Source: an archaeon
GTDB lineage: Archaea > Thermoproteota > Nitrososphaeria > Nitrososphaerales > Nitrosopumilaceae
Direction of reading: 5' to 3'
DNA length: 5,949 nucleotides
Assembly (NCBI GenBank): GCA_005240025.1
Contig: SBBK01000182.1
Span: forward strand, 1-5,949
In this document: piece after piece, positions 1-5,949 of the stretch
Numbering within the stretch: position 1 is the stretch's first letter
How the letters are laid out: each line of letters begins with the position of its first letter
Notes under the pieces: generated by a model
Seen by the model: only the letters and a program-made list of their open reading frames with translations
Database searches by the model: none
Told to the model about the DNA's origin: nothing
Made by a program: the position numbers and the translations under genes

Positions 1-431
1 GCAGAAAGGAGGCTGACAAGCTGGAAAAACAGATAGTTGGCAACGCCGATCTTGAGTCAAGAAACAAACAGTTGTTGCTTGTTGAGGAGTCGATTGAAAA
101 AGTTTTCTTCAAGGCCATAAAAAAAATCCAGGACGCCAATCGCAACCAAGATTATACTGCACTAATATCATCAATGTTAAAGGAAGCCATTGATGCAATA
201 GGTACCTCTAACATTGTAATTCAAACAAATCCCAAGGACAGATCGGTTGTTGAATCGGTTCTCCCAAAATTCAAGAATGCTGTACTGTCTCCGGATGCAA
301 TAGGGTGTCTTGGAGGGATCAAGGTCCAATCAAAGGATGGCACAATGACTTTTGATAATACTTTGGATGCAAGGCTTGAACGTTTGAAGCCTTTATTAAG
401 GAAGGACATTGCTTCAAAATTCGGAAGGTAG
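1..431 (+). CDS. atpE: A-type ATP synthase subunit E, C-terminal part (cut by window start)
   Basis: Peripheral-stalk subunit that ties the catalytic A3B3 head to the membrane stator of the archaeal ATP synthase. The frame is open from base 3 to a TAG at 429-431, giving 142 visible residues. The family is usually about 190-200 residues, so roughly the first 50 (the long N-terminal helix) lie upstream. Visible residues begin with a charged helical stretch, then [18 protein letters not shown], which fits the end of the stalk helix entering the globular C-terminal domain. A segment with [19 protein letters not shown] matches the conserved glycine-rich strand region of E, and the end ([21 protein letters not shown]) matches the family's closing helix. 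A TTG at 72 could be misread as a start, but homology runs through it. Subunit A starts 5 nt after the stop. Assignment is by family resemblance and by the adjacent A, B and D genes. Confidence 0.9.
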   Translation, partial: RKEADKLEKQIVGNADLESRNKQLLLVEESIEKVFFKAIKKIQDANRNQDYTALISSMLKEAIDAIGTSNIVIQTNPKDRSVVESVLPKFKNAVLSPDAIGCLGGIKVQSKDGTMTFDNTLDARLERLKPLLRKDIASKFGR

Positions 432-436
432 AGAGA

Positions 437-2206
437 ATGGTAGCAAAGGGTAGGATTGTTTGGGTTAGCGGTCCGGCAGTAAAAGCAGACGGAATGTCTG
501 ATGCAAAAATGTACGAAACAGTTTCTGTAGGTGATGCAAAATTAATCGGCGAAGTAATTCGTCTTACCGGCGATGTAGCATTTATCCAAGTTTACGAGTC
601 CACAAGTGGACTAAAGCCCGGCGAGCCGGTGGTCGGCACTGGAAACCCACTAAGCGTTTTGCTTGGCCCTGGCATCATCGGTCAAATATACGATGGAATT
701 CAAAGGCCGCTCAAAGACCTTGCAGCCAAGTCTGGCTCTTTTATTGGTAGGGGTATCACAACCACACCGGTGGACATGACAAAAAAATACAAGTTCAAAC
801 CACTTGTCAAGACCGGAGACGAGGTAAAACCAGGTACCATTATTGGCACAGTAAAGGAGACTGACCTCATTGATCACAGCATCATGGTTCCACCAGATCA
901 TCCTGGAGGAAAAATAACTAAAATTGTAGGCGAGGGCGAGTATGACCTAGAAACCGAGCTTGCCACTACGGACAGCAAAGTTCCAATCAAAATGTATCAT
1001 TATTGGCCGGTAAGAAAACCAAGGCCATACAAATCCAGATATGACCCAACAGTTCCGTTGTTGACCGGACAGCGCGTCATTGACACATTCTTCCCAATTG
1101 CAAAGGGAGGGACGGGCTCAATTCCAGGCGCGTTTGGGACCGGCAAGACTGTGACCCTGCACCAAATAGCCAAGTGGGCAGACTCCCAAGTTGTAGTCTA
1201 TATTGGATGTGGCGAGCGAGGAAACGAAATGACAGAGGTGCTAGTTGAATTCCCGCACCTCAAAGACCCAAGGACCGACAAGCCACTCATGGACAGAACC
1301 GTTCTTGTAGCAAACACCTCCAACATGCCAGTGGCGGCAAGAGAGGCAAGCATCTACACCGGTGTAACAATTGCGGAATATTACAGGGACATGGGAAAAG
1401 ATGTAGTACTTGTAGCTGATTCAACAAGCAGATGGGCCGAAGCCCTAAGAGAAATGAGCGGAAGACTCGAAGAAATGCCGGCAGAGGAGGGCTATCCGTC
1501 ATATCTGGCATCAAGATTGGCAGAATTCTATGAAAGAGCGGGGCGTGTCAGAGCACAGGGCTCGCCTGACCGCGATGGTTCTGTCACACTTATCGGCGCA
1601 GTTTCGCCATCTGGCGGTGACTTTACCGAACCAGTAACTACTCATACGATGAGATTCATCAAAACTTTCTGGGCCCTTGATGCCAAACTTGCATACTCGA
1701 GGCACTATCCATCAATAAACTGGATGAACAGCTATTCTGGTTATCTTGCAGACATTGGCAAGTGGTGGAGAGAAAATGTCAGCAAAGAATGGTTTGAGGC
1801 AAGACGTGAAGCGTACGGTATTTTGCAAAGAGAAGACACATTAAAAGAAATTGTCAGGCTTTTGGGACCGGAGGCACTTCCAGACGAGGAAAAACTAATC
1901 TTGGAAGTCGCGAGAATGATAAAAATTGGAATCCTACAACAAAACTCTTTTGATGAGGTAGACACGTACTGTAGCCCACAAAAACAATTCAAGCTTTTGA
2001 CGCTGCTTGTTGACTTTTACAAAAGGGGACAGGCCGCATTAAAGGATGGCACATCGCTTGCAGATATCAGGGCAATGCCGCTCATTGCAACACTGCTCAA
2101 AGCAAGAATGGAAGTAAAAGAAACCGAGCTGGCCAAGCTTGATCAGCTGGAAACCACAATTGATCAGGAATTCAAAAAGATTGCGGGAGTGAAGATTGAG
2201 GCGTGA
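437..2206 (+). CDS. atpA: A-type ATP synthase catalytic subunit A
   Basis: Catalytic nucleotide-binding subunit of the A1 head, which makes or hydrolyses ATP at the cytoplasmic face of the membrane complex. Its 589 residues are normal for the family. Visible in order: an N-terminal beta-barrel domain (about 1-75); the inserted 'non-homologous region' typical of A/V-type catalytic subunits (about 115-190); Walker A GAFGTGKT (231-238); [12 protein letters not shown] (258-268) with the catalytic Glu260-Arg261 pair; Walker B ending at Asp328 in [28 protein letters not shown] (391-401); and a helical C-terminal domain. The P-loop has Ala where many archaeal A subunits have Pro, and Thr where many have Ser. 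The ATG at 437 follows the E stop by 5 nt and starts the conserved barrel ([16 protein letters not shown]). Its stop overlaps the start of B by 4 nt, so the two are probably translationally coupled. Confidence 0.98.
   Translation: MVAKGRIVWVSGPAVKADGMSDAKMYETVSVGDAKLIGEVIRLTGDVAFIQVYESTSGLKPGEPVVGTGNPLSVLLGPGIIGQIYDGIQRPLKDLAAKSGSFIGRGITTTPVDMTKKYKFKPLVKTGDEVKPGTIIGTVKETDLIDHSIMVPPDHPGGKITKIVGEGEYDLETELATTDSKVPIKMYHYWPVRKPRPYKSRYDPTVPLLTGQRVIDTFFPIAKGGTGSIPGAFGTGKTVTLHQIAKWADSQVVVYIGCGERGNEMTEVLVEFPHLKDPRTDKPLMDRTVLVANTSNMPVAAREASIYTGVTIAEYYRDMGKDVVLVADSTSRWAEALREMSGRLEEMPAEEGYPSYLASRLAEFYERAGRVRAQGSPDRDGSVTLIGAVSPSGGDFTEPVTTHTMRFIKTFWALDAKLAYSRHYPSINWMNSYSGYLADIGKWWRENVSKEWFEARREAYGILQREDTLKEIVRLLGPEALPDEEKLILEVARMIKIGILQQNSFDEVDTYCSPQKQFKLLTLLVDFYKRGQAALKDGTSLADIRAMPLIATLLKARMEVKETELAKLDQLETTIDQEFKKIAGVKIEA
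2185..2192 (+). promoter_or_regulatory. Possible ribosome binding site for the GTG start of subunit B
   Basis: GGGAGTGA lies inside the end of subunit A, 10 nt before the GTG at 2203. It partly matches the Shine-Dalgarno consensus GGAGGTGA. With the GTGA stop/start overlap it supports re-initiation at this GTG. It may be chance, because the same bases encode Ala-Gly-Val-Lys of subunit A. Confidence 0.35.
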
Positions 2207-3588
2207 GCGCACAAGGCGGGGTCCAGTATAGCAAAATTGCGGAAATCAAAGGCCCACTGGTAATTGTTGATGGAGTAGAAAGCGTATCATTTGATGAGCT
2301 TGTTGAAATCCAAACAAAAGACGGACAAAAAAGACTGGGCAAAGTTCTTGAGGTCGGCGGGGGAAAAGCAATAGTTCAGGTCTTCGAGGGGACAACAGGC
2401 CTCTCAGTTTCTGGAACAAGTGCCAAGTTCGTAGGCAAATTAATGGAGATGCCAGTATCGGAACAAGTTCTGGGTAGAGTCTTTGATGGACTTGGCAGAC
2501 CAATCGACGGACTGCCAGATCCAATTGCAGAAAAGTTTCTTGACATAAACGGCGCACCTATGAATCCAGAACAAAGAGAATATCCAAGGGACTTCATACA
2601 AACAGGTGTCTCCGTCATTGACGGAATGCTGACACTTGTCAGGGGACAGAAACTTCCAATATTCTCAGGTTCTGGAATGTCCCACAACATCTTGGCTGCA
2701 CAAATTGCAAGACAGGCAACAGTTGTTGGAACAACAGATGAGTTTGCCGTGGTCTTTGCCGCAATAGGCGTACAGTATTCTGAGGCAGAGTATTTCAGAA
2801 GGAGCCTAGAAGAATCTGGCGCACTAAAGCGAAGCATTTTGTTTTTGAATCTTGCAGACGATCCTGCAATTGAAAGAATCATCACCCCAAGAGTCGCACT
2901 CACAGTAGCAGAATACCTTGCATATGACCTTGGCATGCACGTCCTTGTCATCCTAACCGACATGACAAACTATGCCGAGGCACTGCGAGAGATTAGTGCA
3001 GCAAGAGAGGAAGTGCCCGGAAGAAAGGGTTATCCCGGATATCTATACACAGACCTTTCTACAATTTACGAAAGAGCAGGAAGGCTGCGAGGCAAAAAGG
3101 GCAGCGTAACACAAATGCCTATTCTGACGATGCCATCCGACGACATTACCCATCCAATTCCTGATCTTACAGGCTACATCACAGAAGGCCAAATTGTCCT
3201 GGGGCGTGATCTCTTCAGGCAGGGAATATATCCGCCGGTAAATATCTTGATGAGCCTTAGCAGAATCATGAAAGACGGGATTGGAGAGGGCAGAACCAGA
3301 GCAGACCATCAAGAGATCTCTAACCAAAACTATGACGCGTATTCCAGGGCACAGGAGGTGCGAGCACTGGCAGGAATTGTAGGGAAGGCAGGCCTCACAG
3401 GCGTCGACCTCAAATATCTGGGCGAAGGCGACTCGTTTGAAAAAGAATTTCTGTCGCAGGATTTGGATGAAAACCGAACTATTGAGGAGACACTAGGGCT
3501 CCAATGGCAAGTAGTTTCACTTTTGCCAAAAAACGAGCTAACCAAAGTCAAAGACAAATACATCGATCAATACTACAAGGAAAGATAA
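2203..3588 (+). CDS. atpB: A-type ATP synthase non-catalytic subunit B
   Basis: Regulatory, nucleotide-binding but non-catalytic partner of subunit A; three A and three B alternate in the hexameric head. It has 461 residues, the usual length. It shows an N-terminal barrel (about 10-80, [17 protein letters not shown]), [13 protein letters not shown] (93-105), and a P-loop position degenerated to [10 protein letters not shown] (153-162). That segment lacks the GKT of a working Walker A, as expected for B. A Walker B-like strand [18 protein letters not shown] (248-265) and SLSRIMKDG (351-359) follow; Arg354 there is the likely arginine finger contributed to the catalytic site of A. The start is GTG at 2203, in the sequence GTGA shared with the TGA of subunit A. 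An alternative ATG (Met82) would remove the conserved barrel, so GTG is chosen. Subunit D begins 4 nt after the stop. Confidence 0.97.
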   Translation: MSAQGGVQYSKIAEIKGPLVIVDGVESVSFDELVEIQTKDGQKRLGKVLEVGGGKAIVQVFEGTTGLSVSGTSAKFVGKLMEMPVSEQVLGRVFDGLGRPIDGLPDPIAEKFLDINGAPMNPEQREYPRDFIQTGVSVIDGMLTLVRGQKLPIFSGSGMSHNILAAQIARQATVVGTTDEFAVVFAAIGVQYSEAEYFRRSLEESGALKRSILFLNLADDPAIERIITPRVALTVAEYLAYDLGMHVLVILTDMTNYAEALREISAAREEVPGRKGYPGYLYTDLSTIYERAGRLRGKKGSVTQMPILTMPSDDITHPIPDLTGYITEGQIVLGRDLFRQGIYPPVNILMSLSRIMKDGIGEGRTRADHQEISNQNYDAYSRAQEVRALAGIVGKAGLTGVDLKYLGEGDSFEKEFLSQDLDENRTIEETLGLQWQVVSLLPKNELTKVKDKYIDQYYKER

Positions 3589-3592
3589 CTGG

Positions 3593-4225
3593 ATGTCATT
3601 TGGGCAAAATGTTGCAGCAACAAAAATTGAGCTGCTCAAATACAAGCGCTCAAGCCAAGTCGCTACAATGGTCCAAAAAATTCTTGACGACAAAAGAAAG
3701 GTATTGCTGAAAAACATCGAAGAAATGATTACAGAAGCAAACAAAGCCCGTGGCGGAATCTGGGAACCGCTTCAGGATGTCTACAAGTCAGTAAATGATG
3801 CGTACCTCTCTCTTGGAACTGCAACCGTGGATTCTGTAGCCCAGTCGACACCAGCAGTAATGGAAGTTGATACCAAAGTAAAAAGAATAGTGGATGTATC
3901 CATCCCAACACTAAACGTTACGGAAAAGGACACAAAGTCAATGCCTTATGGCTTTGCTGACACAAATTCCTCAATAGACAGGGCAGCAAAGCAAATCAAG
4001 GTTCTTTTGCCAAAAATCTGCAAGGCGGCAGAATATGAAAATTCGATTTTTGCACTGGCAAAAGCGTTAGAAAAAACCCAAAAACTACTAAACGCCCTTG
4101 AAAATGTTATCATACCTCAGTACCGACTACGCATCAAGTTCATTCTGGCAACACTCGAGGAACGCGAGCGCGAGGAATTCGCAAGATTAAAAAAAGTAAA
4201 GGCAGTCATGGAGAAGAAGAAGTAA
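3593..4225 (+). CDS. atpD: A-type ATP synthase central-stalk subunit D
   Basis: Rotor shaft subunit that turns inside the A3B3 head and couples ion flow through the K ring to catalysis. The 210 residues match the family length. The N-terminal helix carries the conserved TKIELLKYKRS and VQKILDDKRKVLLKNI (10-42). The C-terminal helix carries EKTQKLLNALENVIIPQYR and IKFILATLEEREREEFARLKKVK (160-203), the paired long helices that form the antiparallel coiled-coil shaft. The middle (about 75-130) is less conserved and probably forms the exposed part. The ATG at 3593 lies 4 nt after the B stop, with a weak purine-rich AAGGAAAG 8 nt ahead. Its TAA stop overlaps the next ATG by one base (TAATG). Confidence 0.95.
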   Translation: MSFGQNVAATKIELLKYKRSSQVATMVQKILDDKRKVLLKNIEEMITEANKARGGIWEPLQDVYKSVNDAYLSLGTATVDSVAQSTPAVMEVDTKVKRIVDVSIPTLNVTEKDTKSMPYGFADTNSSIDRAAKQIKVLLPKICKAAEYENSIFALAKALEKTQKLLNALENVIIPQYRLRIKFILATLEEREREEFARLKKVKAVMEKKK

Positions 4226-4374
4226 TGGCAAAAGAAGACATCAAAAAGTTGCTAGACGAGGCGGCTAGATCCTTAGAAGCAGAGCACAACATCCAAGTCG
4301 ACGCCATTAAAACCGAAATAAGATCATTCAAAACAAAAACACTCGAAAAGATCAAAAAAACTACCATGATTTAA
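4225..4374 (+). CDS. 49-residue charged helical protein inside the ATP synthase operon; candidate small epsilon-like subunit
   Basis: Short gene starting with the ATG in TAATG that overlaps the D stop by one base and ending at TAA 4372-4374. The product begins MAKEDIKKLLDEAARSLEAE and ends EKIKKTTMI. It is rich in Lys, Glu, Asp, Ala and Leu, has no Pro, Gly, Cys or Trp, and shows no hydrophobic membrane segment, so one or two soluble amphipathic helices are expected. The one-base coupling to D and the position before K suggest a complex-associated protein. As I recall it, the Sulfolobus atp operon has a small epsilon gene of about 7 kDa in this slot between the D-type gene and the proteolipid; equivalence is inference from position and size. 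A remnant or divergent peripheral-stalk subunit H (usually about 100 residues) is less likely. That it is translated is fairly likely; its function is uncertain. Confidence 0.72.
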   Translation: MAKEDIKKLLDEAARSLEAEHNIQVDAIKTEIRSFKTKTLEKIKKTTMI

Positions 4375-4377
4375 ATA
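4370..4377 (+). promoter_or_regulatory. TATA-like box, candidate internal promoter for subunit K
   Basis: TTTAAATA closely matches the archaeal TATA consensus (about TTTAWATA). Its centre is about 30 nt before the K ATG, which would place transcription start some 0-6 nt before the codon, giving a leaderless or nearly leaderless K message. It overlaps the stop codon of the 49-residue gene. The sequence is direct; promoter activity is inferred. Confidence 0.5.
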
Positions 4378-4386
4378 ACGGTAACC

Positions 4387-4392
4387 GAGGAG
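4387..4392 (+). promoter_or_regulatory. Shine-Dalgarno-like site before subunit K
   Basis: GAGGAG ends 11 nt before the ATG at 4404, a slightly long but usable spacing. It would be present only on messages reading through from upstream genes. A transcript begun at the nearby TATA-like box would probably start after it. It supports the ATG at 4404 as the start of K. Confidence 0.5.
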
Positions 4393-4403
4393 CAAAATCG
4401 AAA

Positions 4404-4709
4404 ATGAAACCACTCACACTATTACTCTTGATGACTGTCATATCATTTTCAGCAATGAGCGGTCTGGCATTTGCACAAGAAGCTGCTGCATCAGGCGATG
4501 CGGGCGGCTCCAAACTTTTGGGTGCAGGTCTGGCGTTTGGTCTGGCAGCATGTGGCGCTGGTATTGGACTTGGAATTGTAGCTTCAGCAGGTCTTGCCGT
4601 AATCAGTGAGAATCCGGCTTTCCAGTCCAAAGTATTCATATTCGTAGGTATGGTTGAGTCAATCGCAATCTACGGCATAGTCATGATGTTCATCATCTTG
4701 GGACAGTAG
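4404..4709 (+). CDS. atpK: A-type ATP synthase proteolipid subunit K (rotor ring)
   Basis: Membrane rotor subunit; several copies form the ring whose rotation is driven by ion movement. It has 101 residues. Residues 1-24 are a hydrophobic leader ending LAFA before QE, resembling a cleavable signal peptide; mature protein would then be about 77 residues with a single hairpin. Helix 1 (about 36-66) is Gly/Ala rich (GAGLAFGLAACGAGIGLGI), and a short polar loop holds SENPAFQSK (68-76). Helix 2 (about 77-99) carries Glu85 in GMVESIAIYG, the ion-binding carboxylate of the family. No obvious extra sodium-site signature can be claimed from sequence alone. K sits 29 nt after the small gene, the largest gap in the cluster, and has both a Shine-Dalgarno-like site and a TATA-like box, consistent with extra expression for a high-copy subunit. 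Confidence 0.96.
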   Translation: MKPLTLLLLMTVISFSAMSGLAFAQEAAASGDAGGSKLLGAGLAFGLAACGAGIGLGIVASAGLAVISENPAFQSKVFIFVGMVESIAIYGIVMMFIILGQ

Positions 4710-4723
4710 GTCAATTCCTTAGA

Positions 4724-4740
4724 TTTTTTAATTATATTTT
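4724..4740 (+). terminator. T-rich tract, likely terminator of the ATP synthase transcript
   Basis: Six T residues at 4724-4729, then AATTATA and four more T at 4737-4740, begin 15 nt after the K stop. Archaeal RNA polymerase often stops at such oligo-T tracts without a hairpin. The tract overlaps the 3' end of pyrI on the other strand, where it reads as A-rich and would not act as a terminator. Confidence 0.55.
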
Positions 4741-5189
4741 AGCTGGTTCACGTCAAGAATTCTGGTGCAGTACTTGCACCTCAAAACCAAGCCTGCCTTG
4801 TCAATCACTTCCATGACTGACTCGATGCTTTCATGGCTGTTTGTGATACAGTCTGGGTTTGAGCAGCGGAAGATTTTGTCAATTTTGTTGGGAAGGGTAA
4901 CGCGGCGTTTCTCAACCAGCTTATAGTCTTTGATTATGTTGACTGTGGCTTTGGGGGAGATCACGGCAAGCTTGTTGGTGTCATAATCTGCAAGATACCT
5001 GTTCTCCACCTTGATGATGTCTTTTTTACTGTATTTTCCGCTGGGCACGTTGAGTGCAATGGTGATGACATTGCCGTCCTTTCCATCTATTCCGAGCGCC
5101 TCAAGAACTCGAAGTCCCCTCCCGGCCTCAATGTGGTCAATTACGGTTCCATCCTTTATGCGCCTGACGATCAGGTTGGACTCCTGCAT
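4728..5189 (-). CDS. pyrI: Aspartate carbamoyltransferase regulatory chain PyrI
   Basis: Allosteric chain of aspartate carbamoyltransferase; it binds nucleotide effectors and bridges catalytic PyrB trimers in pyrimidine synthesis. Starting at the ATG complementary to 5187-5189 gives 153 residues, the normal length, beginning MQESNLIVRRIKDGTVIDHI. The nucleotide-binding domain shows TVIDHI with Asp18 and His19, Lys56 and Lys60 in KKDIIKVEN, Asn84 in ATVN, and Lys94, matching effector-contact residues known from the E. coli protein. The C-terminal zinc domain has all four cysteines: CSNPDC (109, 114) and CKYC (138, 141). The frame stays open upstream to 5405, but that extension lies antisense to pyrB and has no PyrI likeness. 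No Shine-Dalgarno site precedes the ATG; a TATA-like box about 28 nt upstream suggests a leaderless message. It converges on K with an 18-nt gap. Confidence 0.96.
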   Translation of the reverse strand: MQESNLIVRRIKDGTVIDHIEAGRGLRVLEALGIDGKDGNVITIALNVPSGKYSKKDIIKVENRYLADYDTNKLAVISPKATVNIIKDYKLVEKRRVTLPNKIDKIFRCSNPDCITNSHESIESVMEVIDKAGLVLRCKYCTRILDVNQLKYN

Positions 5190-5197
5190 CAGAATAC

Positions 5198-5205
5198 TTT
5201 GTATA
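5198..5205 (+). promoter_or_regulatory. TATA-like box, candidate pyrB promoter
   Basis: TTTGTATA, centred about 30 nt before the pyrB ATG at 5232, would place transcription start within a few bases of that codon. No Shine-Dalgarno site lies before the ATG (the preceding bases are GATTGAAAGAA), which fits a very short leader. Position and sequence are direct; activity is inferred. Confidence 0.4.
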
Positions 5206-5213
5206 GTAACTGG

Positions 5214-5220
5214 TATATAT
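5214..5220 (-). promoter_or_regulatory. TATA-like box, candidate pyrI promoter
   Basis: The self-similar ATATATA lies with its centre about 28 nt from the pyrI start at 5189, so transcription would begin at or next to the ATG. It is too near the pyrB ATG (12 nt) to serve pyrB with its listed start. It lies beyond the proposed pyrB box, so the two divergent promoters overlap. Confidence 0.45.
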
Positions 5221-5231
5221 GATTGAAAGAA

Positions 5232-5949
5232 ATGAATGAATTTTACCAAAAAGACATCATATCTGTACGGGACTTTGACAAACCCAAGCTGAGAAAATCT
5301 TTGCGGCCACGGACAGGATAATCCAGATGGATCCAAACGAACGGCGCGAGCTTGGACGGGGCCACACGCTTGGCTATCTGTTTTTTGAGCCAAGCACCAG
5401 GACAAATCTCAGCTTCCAGGCCGCAATGGCACTAATTGGCGGTACGTCCTTGGGCATAGCTGATATCTCGTCTTCATCCACAAGAAAAGGTGAAAGTCTA
5501 GCAGACACTGTACGAATGATATCCATCTATTCTGATGTTCTGGTGCTACGGCATACCTTGGATGGCTCTAGTAGATTTGCAGCAGAGATATCACAAAAAC
5601 CAATCATCAATGCAGGCAGCGGAACGGAGGAGCATCCAACACAGGCAATACAGGACCTTTACACAATTAAAAAAGAAAAAAACAAAATCGACGGCCTAAA
5701 AATTGGAATAGTAGGAGATCTCAAGTACGGCAGAACCGTCTATTCCTTATTGTATGCACTATCAAATTATGATGTTGATATCCATCTGATATCTCCCAGG
5801 TCCCTCAAAATAAGGGCCGACTCAATATATGAGATACAAAAAAAGCTTTCACTAAAGGAATCAACAAATCTTGAGGAGTCAATTGACACACTAGATGTTA
5901 TTTATGTCACCAGACTACAAAACGAAAGGTTTCCAGACGAGGAAGAATA
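5232..5949 (+). pseudogene. pyrB: Aspartate carbamoyltransferase catalytic chain PyrB, with a one-base frameshift and cut by window end
   Basis: Catalytic chain that joins carbamoyl phosphate and aspartate to carbamoyl aspartate. The ATG at 5232 opens MNEFYQKDIISVRDFDKPKL, a clear PyrB N-terminus (compare YQKHIIS in E. coli). That frame then fails and stops at TAA 5319-5321. From base 5291 the -1 frame continues as EKIFAATDRIIQMDPNERRE and stays open to 5949. Numbering the repaired protein (239 visible residues of about 300): carbamoyl phosphate loop STRT (55-58), Lys86 in RKGES, Arg107-His108, HPTQ (135-138), GDLKYGRT (162-169) with Arg168, and TRLQNER (227-233). All key residues seen are present, so only one base seems missing, probably a G in CT-GGAG. 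It may be a sequencing or assembly error in a working gene, or a very recent mutation. An ATG at 5327 in the continuing frame could start a protein lacking about 32 residues. Family assignment is near certain; loss of function is not. Confidence 0.85.

Noticed and set aside
72..74. TTG as the start of subunit E
   Set aside because: Clear E-family sequence continues upstream in frame to the window edge; the gene is simply cut at its 5' side.
2376..2963. 195-codon open frame on the minus strand inside atpB
   Set aside because: It is a shadow of the highly conserved subunit B; its sequence matches no family I recognise and there is no promoter or start context.
3504..3710. 68-codon plus-strand frame across the B/D junction
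   Set aside because: It overlaps the conserved C-terminus of B and the N-terminus of D in another frame and would disrupt neither; composition is that of a frame shadow.
5011..5226. 71-codon plus-strand frame antisense to pyrI
   Set aside because: It is the complement of PyrI coding sequence with no independent support.
5236..5238. Second ATG four bases after the pyrB ATG, in another frame
   Set aside because: It gives only about 18 codons before a stop and does not match either PyrB segment.
5286..5300. Programmed -1 ribosomal frameshift in pyrB
   Set aside because: There is no classic X-XXY-YYZ slippery heptamer in frame, no evident downstream stimulatory structure, and no known precedent in this family; a missing base is simpler.
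5190..5405. 72-residue N-terminal extension of pyrI on the minus strand
   Set aside because: It runs antisense through the start of pyrB, has no PyrI likeness, and the protein from the ATG at 5189 already has full family length and N-terminus.
1..5949. CRISPR array, mobile element, tRNA/rRNA or a novel defence or biosynthetic system
   Set aside because: I saw no repeated spacers, inverted terminal repeats, transposase-like or RNA-gene sequence; nearly every base is assigned to housekeeping genes.

Overview
The window reads as ordinary archaeal chromosome, most likely from a Thaumarchaeota (Nitrososphaerota) ammonia oxidiser or close relative. Reasons: A-type (archaeal) ATP synthase subunits, tightly packed genes, AGA/AGG- and ATA-rich codon use, archaeal TATA-like boxes close to start codons, and a PyrB/PyrI pair of archaeal type. 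The lineage is my inference from protein resemblance and could not be tested by a search.

Layout. Bases 1-4709 are one rightward A-type ATP synthase cluster: the C-terminal part of peripheral-stalk subunit E (1-431), catalytic subunit A (437-2206), non-catalytic subunit B (2203-3588), central-stalk subunit D (3593-4225), a 49-residue charged helical protein (4225-4374), and membrane-rotor proteolipid K (4404-4709). Gaps are 5 nt, -4 nt, 4 nt, -1 nt and 29 nt, so the first five genes look like one translationally coupled unit. K has a TATA-like box just upstream and may have an extra promoter. Subunits C, F, H and I are not between these genes and must lie elsewhere. The order E-A-B-D-small-K resembles, from memory, the Sulfolobus atp operon, where a small epsilon gene occupies the same slot.

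An 18-nt convergent gap with a T-rich tract separates K from leftward pyrI (4728-5189), the zinc-binding regulatory chain of aspartate carbamoyltransferase. Divergent from it, 42 bp away, is rightward pyrB (5232 to the window end), the catalytic chain. The two share a very short divergent promoter region. As given, pyrB carries a one-base deletion near base 5290 that ends its original frame at 5321; all later catalytic motifs are intact in the -1 frame. This is either a sequencing/assembly error or a recent lesion.

Functionally, the left side makes or uses the membrane ion gradient for ATP synthesis, and the right side commits carbamoyl phosphate and aspartate to pyrimidine synthesis. I saw no mobile element, CRISPR array, RNA gene, defence system or novel multi-gene system. 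The points most worth checking are the pyrB frameshift, the 49-residue gene, and the compact promoters at K and pyrI/pyrB.
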